Of a DNA stretch of 64,000 bases, positions 58,877 through 64,000 are shown one piece after another. The notes beneath the pieces were generated by a model. It searched no databases and had not been told where the DNA came from. It saw only the letters and a list, made by a program, of their open reading frames with translations. Origin of the DNA: CBDBLK01 sp965215445 (GTDB taxonomy: Bacteria; Bdellovibrionota; Bacteriovoracia; Bacteriovoracales; Bacteriovoracaceae). How positions within the stretch are numbered: position 1 is the first letter of the stretch; every line of letters begins with the position of its first letter. The stretch lies in contig CBDCDT010000002.1 in assembly GCA_965215445.1 (NCBI GenBank), positions 868,001 to 932,000 of the forward strand, written 5' to 3'. Both the position numbers and the translations under genes were made by a program.

Positions 58877-60112
58877 ATGGAAAAACCTAACTATTTGTCG
58901 AAATATCTTTTTGATTGGGAGGCCATGGAGCTTGTTCTCAGTGGTCGTTCGGCCTTGGATTCCAGGCTTTTTGTTGGTTCTAATTTTCAGGATGAACAAA
59001 TTAGGCGTTTCCTTTTGGGTTATGGACTCGATCCTGATGATACAGTCGCTAAGTCGGAGCTTTTTGGTAATTTTCAAGAAGCGTTGCAGTTTATTCGTCG
59101 TTATTTTTTGAGAGAAGGTAGTGAAAATGGATTGGATTTAAAAATACCAAATTCTATTTTAATGATTACAAATGTCGATGAACTTTTTTTGATGATTATG
59201 AAGCGTGAATTAAAGCGAAATACAGAGGAAGCACTTTGGGCCGAGGCCATTCTCAAAGTTATGCATACAATTCTTCACGTTGATAAGGATTTGCGCTTAA
59301 ATTATTTTCAATCTATTCAAACGCAAATTTTTGACCGGTTTTATAAATATCTTTATCGAAATGATGCGGGGAAGCTCTTTTGGCGTTTGGAAGAGGATAT
59401 GAGTATTCCTTTAGTAGATTTTGAAACCAAGTCGAGAAAGACGAGAGATAGTGCGGTTATAAAACTTCTGCATAAAGTTGAAAATGTAGCTGAGGAACTA
59501 TTTGATCAGATTGGGGTTAGATTAATTACTGAATCGCGTTTTGATACTCTCCGGTTGGTTAAGTCTTTGCTCGATAAATTTGTTGTTATTGTCCACAATA
59601 TAAAGCCAAGCCGTTCGGTAAATACTCTTGTTGATTTGGGTTATTTTCGAGATCAGTATAGAAATCTTATAAAGCAGGCCCTGCACAAAAAGTTATCAGA
59701 AGAAGAGTTTTTATTTAAGGCCAATGAAGTTGTAAAAAATAGTTTGGCAAATTTAGAGGAGGGAAACAATCCCTACATGCTTAAAAATTATCGAAGTATC
59801 CAATTTACCTGCCGCCAATTAATCAAGTATCGAAATCCTTTTTTTAAAAGCTTTAATGAACTTCGCCAGCAGGCAAAAGCGATCGAAGAGGAAAATGATT
59901 TAGCAGCTAAAATTCTTGACTTGGACATGGGCCCTGTTCCCAGGGAAGTACGGTTTTTTTACCCTTTTGAAATTCAGGTATTAGATTTTGAGAGCCATGA
60001 CATTAACACTGCTGGAGATGCTTCTCATCAGGAATATAAAAAATCCCAAGTTCAATCGGCCATGAAGCGTGTGTTTAAATCTCTAATTGAGTACAAAAAT
60101 TTATCAGTTTAA
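58877..60112 (+). CDS. Divergent RelA/SpoT synthetase-like protein
   Basis: 411 residues, cytoplasmic. Residues 1-180 are helical and unfamiliar. From about 185 the order resembles the RelA/SpoT synthetase fold: K-x-x-x-S-x-x-x-K (SRKTRDSAVIKLLHK), then EELFDQIGVRLI, close to RelA's DELFDVRAVRIV, with Asp210 at the metal-binding position. About 90 residues later comes NYRSIQF, like GYRSLH. Then FEIQVLDFESHDINTAGDAS and HQEYKKS match EVQIRT...AExGxAAHWxYK, with Glu365 as the second metal ligand. Both catalytic acids are kept, but an insertion of about 55 residues separates the motifs. It may make (p)ppGpp or a related nucleotide, or have lost activity. There is no hydrolase (HD) domain. Confidence 0.6.
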   Translation: MEKPNYLSKYLFDWEAMELVLSGRSALDSRLFVGSNFQDEQIRRFLLGYGLDPDDTVAKSELFGNFQEALQFIRRYFLREGSENGLDLKIPNSILMITNVDELFLMIMKRELKRNTEEALWAEAILKVMHTILHVDKDLRLNYFQSIQTQIFDRFYKYLYRNDAGKLFWRLEEDMSIPLVDFETKSRKTRDSAVIKLLHKVENVAEELFDQIGVRLITESRFDTLRLVKSLLDKFVVIVHNIKPSRSVNTLVDLGYFRDQYRNLIKQALHKKLSEEEFLFKANEVVKNSLANLEEGNNPYMLKNYRSIQFTCRQLIKYRNPFFKSFNELRQQAKAIEEENDLAAKILDLDMGPVPREVRFFYPFEIQVLDFESHDINTAGDASHQEYKKSQVQSAMKRVFKSLIEYKNLSV

Positions 60113-60125
60113 GACAAGTATAAAA

Positions 60126-61229
60126 ATGACAAAACGGCCTTCTTCTCTTCTTATGCTTACAGTGCGTTCAGATATTGGAGGAGGGCCAAAGCATTTATTT
60201 TATTTGTGTCGTTCTTTGCTTCAGGATAATCCCAATCTCAAAATTTTTATTGGTGCTCCAAACGAAGAACCTTTTGGCCCTCTTTTTCAAGAAATGGCCC
60301 ATCTTTTTGTGCCCATTCCCAGACAGCGCTTTTCTTTGAAAAGTTTTTTTCAATTACTGATGTTGTGTCGACGACATTCTATTTCTATTGTTCATTCCCA
60401 TGGGTGGGGTGCGGGCCTTTACGGGCGCTTGTTGGCCTTTTTTGGTATGCGAAGTATTCATACGTTTCATGGGGTTCATGCTGGCAGGAGATGCAAAGAT
60501 AGAGTCAAAATAAAGGTAGATCAGGTGCTTAAACTTTTAACTCACGATTTTATTTGTGTCTCTCACAGCGAAAAGAAAGAGGCCTTGCAACACGAAGTGG
60601 CCTTTGAGGAGTGTTTATCTGTAATTTATAATGGGGTAGATATTCAAGGTATTCGAGCAGAGTTTTCATCCATCTCACAGAAAGAGGCACGTCAAAAGTA
60701 CCAGCTTCCACTTGACAAAAAAATTTGGGGGACTTTGGCCAGACTGGATTATCAAAAAGGACTCGATTTATTTTTAAAAGCGATTTATGAATTTCCTACA
60801 GATGTTTTTTTTGCGTTGGCAGGGGATGGAAAAGAATACAAAAATCTTAAACTGTTAATAGAGAACTATCGTCTTCAGGGACGGGTCGTACTGCTTGGGG
60901 AGGTGAAAAAACCAATGACTTTTTTAAAATGTCTCGATGGGTATTTCAGTTTTTCCCGAGGGGAGGCGCTGCCTTTGGGTGTTTTAGAGGCAATAACTTG
61001 CACACTTCCCTGTTTGCTTTCAAAGGTTCCCGGTCACAATGATTTCATCGAGTTGGGCATGGCCCAATCTTTTTCTCTCCTCCGGCTAGAGAGTTTTCAA
61101 GAAAAACTGGATAAGGCAAATTCCGAGAATTTATCCGAAGAGATGAAGGAAAAAATTTTAGAACTCGTCCGGCAAAAATTTGGCCTCGATGAGATGACTA
61201 AGAAGGTGGAAAAGATTTATTTCAAATAA
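60126..61229 (+). CDS. Glycosyltransferase family 4
   Basis: 367 residues from ATG 60126; the longer frame from 60087 overlaps the previous gene. GT-B fold: N-terminal acceptor domain beginning LLMLTVRSDIGGGPKHLFYL, IVHSHGWGAGLYGRLLAFFG, YNGVDIQGIRAEF, and the C-terminal nucleotide-sugar domain with TLARLDYQKGLDLFLKAI, FALAGDGKEYKNL, and the ExxPLxxLE-type EALPLGVLEAITCTLPCLL. Sugar and acceptor unknown; likely envelope polysaccharide or LPS. It lies 13 bases after the RelA-like gene. Confidence 0.9.
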   Translation: MTKRPSSLLMLTVRSDIGGGPKHLFYLCRSLLQDNPNLKIFIGAPNEEPFGPLFQEMAHLFVPIPRQRFSLKSFFQLLMLCRRHSISIVHSHGWGAGLYGRLLAFFGMRSIHTFHGVHAGRRCKDRVKIKVDQVLKLLTHDFICVSHSEKKEALQHEVAFEECLSVIYNGVDIQGIRAEFSSISQKEARQKYQLPLDKKIWGTLARLDYQKGLDLFLKAIYEFPTDVFFALAGDGKEYKNLKLLIENYRLQGRVVLLGEVKKPMTFLKCLDGYFSFSRGEALPLGVLEAITCTLPCLLSKVPGHNDFIELGMAQSFSLLRLESFQEKLDKANSENLSEEMKEKILELVRQKFGLDEMTKKVEKIYFK

Positions 61230-61297
61230 AAATGGTTTCAAAACTGATAACGCGCTTAGCTATTCAATCTTTTTCCGTCTTGTTATAGTGCTCCTTA

Positions 61298-61810
61298 ATG
61301 AAAGCTTTTTTGATAGGCGTCCATTTTTTTTGGTTCGCGTTTTGCCATTCTCTTTTTGCTGCCGAAGTCTGTAGCCGTATGGCCACGATCAATTTTCAAA
61401 GGGTTCTGGTAGATATTAGCTCTACGCAAAAAGGAGAGGGCCTAAGATTTCATCTGGAAAAGGATCCCAAGGCCCGGGCCTATTTAGAGGCCTATCAAAA
61501 GGGAACGCAGATAAAATGGTATAATGCCGCCATGGGTCTTGCTGGGACAGGGCTGTTATTGGGCGGGCTTATGGCGCACGGTAAAAGTGGCCAAAAGACT
61601 CTTTTAATTTCAGGGGGAACTTTGGCGGTGGCCAATTTCCTTATTGCGCGAACTTTGCAAAACGCAAATGAGGGCAATCTCGCTAAGGCGATTGAGGAAT
61701 ACAATAAAAGGAACTTGCCAAAAATTTATCTCAATTCAGAAGCAAAAAGTTCGACATCCAAGTTTTTTGCTCACATCAGTTTTGGATTTAACAAATCTTG
61801 GAGTTTCTGA
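61298..61810 (+). CDS. Small exported membrane protein, unknown
   Basis: 170 residues. Signal peptide about 1-22 (cleavage near SLFAAE), a helical segment rich in charged residues (about 45-70), then two Gly-rich hydrophobic helices (about 76-92, AAMGLAGTGLLLGGLMA; about 101-116, LLISGGTLAVANFLIA) forming a hairpin. No recognised family. No clear ribosome site (CTCC TTA only). Gene follows the glycosyltransferase after 68 bases. Confidence 0.5.
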   Translation: MKAFLIGVHFFWFAFCHSLFAAEVCSRMATINFQRVLVDISSTQKGEGLRFHLEKDPKARAYLEAYQKGTQIKWYNAAMGLAGTGLLLGGLMAHGKSGQKTLLISGGTLAVANFLIARTLQNANEGNLAKAIEEYNKRNLPKIYLNSEAKSSTSKFFAHISFGFNKSWSF

Positions 61811-61832
61811 GATTTTAAAGGTTTTCGTTAGT

Positions 61833-62135
61833 GTGTCTTTGAAAGATCAAATAACTTGTTTTCACTGTCAGGCCTTACTCAAACTTGAATTTGAAGAACC
61901 TGTCTCTCGCAGAGAGGAATGTCACCAATGTTCCTCCAGTATTCGTTGTTGCAAAATGTGTCGATTTTATGACACGTCTTCTTATAATGAGTGTCGTGAA
62001 CCACAGGCCGATCGTATTGTTGATAAAGAGAAGGCCAACTTTTGTGATTTCTTTGAATTGGTTGGTCACAAGTCTGATGGGGGCAATAAGGAAAGTTTGG
62101 TTGCTGCTGCAAAAGCACTTTTTAAAGATGTATAG
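61833..62135 (+). CDS. Cysteine-rich small protein (zinc-ribbon-like)
   Basis: 100 residues from GTG 61833. The Cys/His-rich part reads CFHCQALLKLEF, CHQCSSSIRCCKMCRFYD, NECREPQADRIVDKEKANFC. Two or more zinc sites of CxxC type are likely. The longer in-frame extension upstream (from 61644) overlaps the previous gene and is not supported. Similar proteins in related bacteria sit near greA; function unknown, perhaps RNA or DNA binding. greA follows 9 bases after the stop. Confidence 0.7.
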   Translation: MSLKDQITCFHCQALLKLEFEEPVSRREECHQCSSSIRCCKMCRFYDTSSYNECREPQADRIVDKEKANFCDFFELVGHKSDGGNKESLVAAAKALFKDV

Positions 62136-62144
62136 GATGTAGTT

Positions 62145-62621
62145 GTGAAGCAAGAAAACTTAATTACAGTTGAAGGGTTTGAAAAAATACAGGTAGAGCT
62201 TAAACATCTTATTCAAACTGAAAGAAAAAACTTAAAGACGGCCATAGCTGAAGCACGCGAGTTAGGGGATTTGAAGGAAAATGCGGAATACCATGCTGCT
62301 AAAGAAAAACAGGCCCTCGTTGAGGGCCGTGTGGCCCAGCTTCAAGCGATTGTCGCCAGTTCGAGAGTTATTGATACTTCGACCCTTAAAAGTGAAAATA
62401 TTGTTTTTGGAGCTACCGTAACTCTTCACAATGTCGAAACTGATGAATCCGTTACTTACAAGATTGTAGGCAAGGACGAATCGGATATTTCAGAAGGTAG
62501 AATTTCTTTTGCCAGTCCTCTTGGCAAGGCCCTGATTGGTAAAAGAGAGGGGGATAATGTCATCGTAAAGGCCCCAAAGGGGGATATTGAGTATGAGGTT
62601 GAGTTTGTTGAGTATAAATAA
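62145..62621 (+). CDS. greA: Transcription elongation factor GreA
   Basis: 158 residues, GTG start. Rescues backtracked RNA polymerase by stimulating transcript cleavage. The coiled-coil N-terminus (about 8-75) has the tip motif ARELGDLKENAEYHAAKEKQ with the catalytic acidic pair, then the FKBP-like C-terminal domain with DESDISEGRISFASPLGKAL. Same length as E. coli GreA. The stop TAA overlaps the recG start by one base. Confidence 0.97.
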   Translation: MKQENLITVEGFEKIQVELKHLIQTERKNLKTAIAEARELGDLKENAEYHAAKEKQALVEGRVAQLQAIVASSRVIDTSTLKSENIVFGATVTLHNVETDESVTYKIVGKDESDISEGRISFASPLGKALIGKREGDNVIVKAPKGDIEYEVEFVEYK

Positions 62622-64000
62622 TGGAAAAGTTTTCTTGGGATTCTCCCGTTGATGTTCTATTTCGTGGGAAAAAAGGTAAAGTTTTAGAAAAACTGCGTTC
62701 TGCTGAAATATTGGTGCTGGAAGACCTTCTTTGGATACTTCCTTTGAAAATAGAAAAAGTTCCTCCCATCTCCAGCTTTCAGAATGCTTTTCCAGAAAAA
62801 ATATTTAAAGGTGTTGGAAAAGTTTTAAGTACCAAAGTGACTCCCAATTTTAGAGTGCGGGGGAAGCGAGGTGCCAGGCTTAGTCATGTTAGTCTTATTG
62901 TTCATGACTTACTTTCTTCTGAACATCTCTGTCTTAAATTTTTTAATCTCTATTCTAATCGAGTTCGTCAGCTTCAAGGTCTTAAGGCCGTTATCTTTAG
63001 TGGAAAAGTTTCCGTTTATCAAGGGCAACGACAAATTTTAAGTCCAGTAATTGAGCTTTTAAAAGAAGTTCCCAAATCAGAAGACTTTGGTGCGATTAAT
63101 AAACAATCAGAACTGCAAATTCATTATCCGACTTTTTGCAAGATACCTGCCTTTCATGTTAAGGCCCTTTTTAAAAGAATTCCCGAAGGTCTTTGGGATG
63201 AAATTCCCGAATATCTTCCTGAAAGCACGAGAGAACAGAGAGGTATGATGCTTTTGGGGCAGGCCTTTCGTTTCTTGCACGGAAAGGCCTCGCCTCAAGA
63301 ATGGTCTGAAAGCAAAAAGGAAAAAGCAGAAAAACGTCTGATTTATGAAGAATTTTTTAGAGAACAAGTAAAAATAAAAATGCGCAGACAACTAATGTTT
63401 GTTCAAAAAGGAATCAAGCATGATGTCTCCAATAATTTATTAGGCAAGATTTATAATTTTTTTCCTTACTGCTTAACTTCAGATCAAAAAAATGTGGTGT
63501 CGGAAATTGCACAAGACCTTGCCAGTGAAAAAAAAATGATGAGGCTTTTACAAGGAGATGTTGGCTCGGGAAAAACCAGTGTGGCTATTGCCGCGGCCAT
63601 TGTGTCTATGGAAAACGGTTATCAAGTGGCGATTATGTGTCCTACTGAATCTTTGGCCTTGCAACACTTCATTAACTTTGAAGAACTCTTTGATGCCCAT
63701 GCGTATAATATCAAAATGCTTTTGGGGGGCACCAAAAAAAAGGAAAAAGAAAAAATTGTACATGATTTAGAGAAGGGCCATATCCAACTTATTGTGGGAA
63801 CTCATAGCCTTATCCAAGAGAGCATAAAATTTAAAAAACTGGCGTTGGTTGTTATAGATGAACAACACAAGTTTGGTGTTAACCAGAGAATTAAATTGGT
63901 AAATAAAGGCATGGGAGTGCATTGTCTTATTATGACTGCTACTCCTATTCCGAGAAGTCTTGGCCTGACTCAATATGGAGACCTTGATATCTCTGTTATC
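62621..64000 (+). CDS. recG: ATP-dependent DNA helicase RecG, 3' end beyond window
   Basis: 460 codons are visible, no stop by base 64000; the full protein should be about 690. Drives branch migration and fork regression in repair. It has the wedge/OB domain (about 60-190), then the helicase domain with Walker A LLQGDVGSGKTSVAIA, PTESLALQHF, VGTHSLIQ, the DEQH box VVIDEQHKFGVNQR and motif III TATPIPRSL. The reading frame from ATG 62621 is open to the window end in the segments checked, and P-loop and DEQH motifs are in that frame. The start overlaps the greA stop (TAATG). Confidence 0.93.
   Translation, partial: MEKFSWDSPVDVLFRGKKGKVLEKLRSAEILVLEDLLWILPLKIEKVPPISSFQNAFPEKIFKGVGKVLSTKVTPNFRVRGKRGARLSHVSLIVHDLLSSEHLCLKFFNLYSNRVRQLQGLKAVIFSGKVSVYQGQRQILSPVIELLKEVPKSEDFGAINKQSELQIHYPTFCKIPAFHVKALFKRIPEGLWDEIPEYLPESTREQRGMMLLGQAFRFLHGKASPQEWSESKKEKAEKRLIYEEFFREQVKIKMRRQLMFVQKGIKHDVSNNLLGKIYNFFPYCLTSDQKNVVSEIAQDLASEKKMMRLLQGDVGSGKTSVAIAAAIVSMENGYQVAIMCPTESLALQHFINFEELFDAHAYNIKMLLGGTKKKEKEKIVHDLEKGHIQLIVGTHSLIQESIKFKKLALVVIDEQHKFGVNQRIKLVNKGMGVHCLIMTATPIPRSLGLTQYGDLDISVI

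Noticed and set aside
61644..61832. Upstream extension of the cysteine-rich protein
   Set aside because: It overlaps the preceding exported protein in another frame and has no homology-like features; GTG 61833 is preferred.

Overview
The window looks like chromosomal DNA of an AT-rich, flagellated, Gram-negative bacterium of the Bdellovibrionota, most like the Bacteriovoracales. This is inferred from gene content, not from a search. The clues are an MglA-type GTPase next to dnaX/recR, FHA/PP2C signalling genes, a Myxococcus/Bdellovibrio-style receiver protein with a conserved C-terminal tail, a flagellin with a sigma-28 promoter, RNase J, and FtsZ/FtsA/MreB. Nearly all of the sequence is coding. 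No tRNA, CRISPR array, transposase or prophage was seen, and no gene-free stretch exceeds 300 bases.

Layout. 1-3060: dnaK (5' end outside the window) and dnaJ, which starts at CTG; both are clearly GC-richer than the rest. 3061-4760: a small AT-rich accessory patch with a coiled-coil membrane protein, a second broken copy of the dnaJ 3' end, an unknown membrane-anchored protein and a lipoprotein nuclease. 4817-11675: envelope and housekeeping genes (LpoA-like lipoprotein, a 35-residue basic protein missed by length filters, AMP nucleosidase, mreB, PilZ-like protein, lipoprotein, nagZ). 11785-19755: a lone TadC-like gene, a DUF192 gene, three membrane FHA proteins, a PP2C phosphatase and a receiver protein, all on the + strand and tightly packed. 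19771-34419 (minus strand): a large charge-segregated envelope protein, then a reduced division/cell-wall cluster reading rsmH-ftsL-ftsI-murF-mraY-murD-ftsW-ftsQ-ftsA-ftsZ, without mraZ, murE, murG, murC, murB or ddl; its MurD has an altered P-loop. 34527-39147: hydrolase, mglA, roadblock-like gene, recR, dnaX and the SRP RNA. 39184-42427: divergent nucleotide-sugar genes, one a reductase-aminotransferase fusion. 42431-46114: RNase J, rsmE, an RDD protein, rfaE2. 46313-50334: flagellin and a secreted metalloprotease operon, each preceded by a sigma-28-like promoter. 50359-58816: lon, rpoZ, small proteins, alaS, recA, pgpA. 58877-64000: a divergent RelA/SpoT-like protein, a glycosyltransferase, two small unknowns, greA and the start of recG.

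Most interesting points: (1) a decayed dnaJ 3' end next to the intact gene, with mostly synonymous differences, suggesting that a GC-richer dnaK-dnaJ block displaced a resident one; (2) a RelA/SpoT-synthetase-like protein that keeps both metal-binding acidic residues; (3) the FHA/PP2C membrane module with no kinase in sight; (4) a likely flagellar-regulon secreted protease; (5) MurD with Arg in place of the P-loop Lys; (6) about tenfold excess of the tetramer GGCC, missing from the accessory patch.
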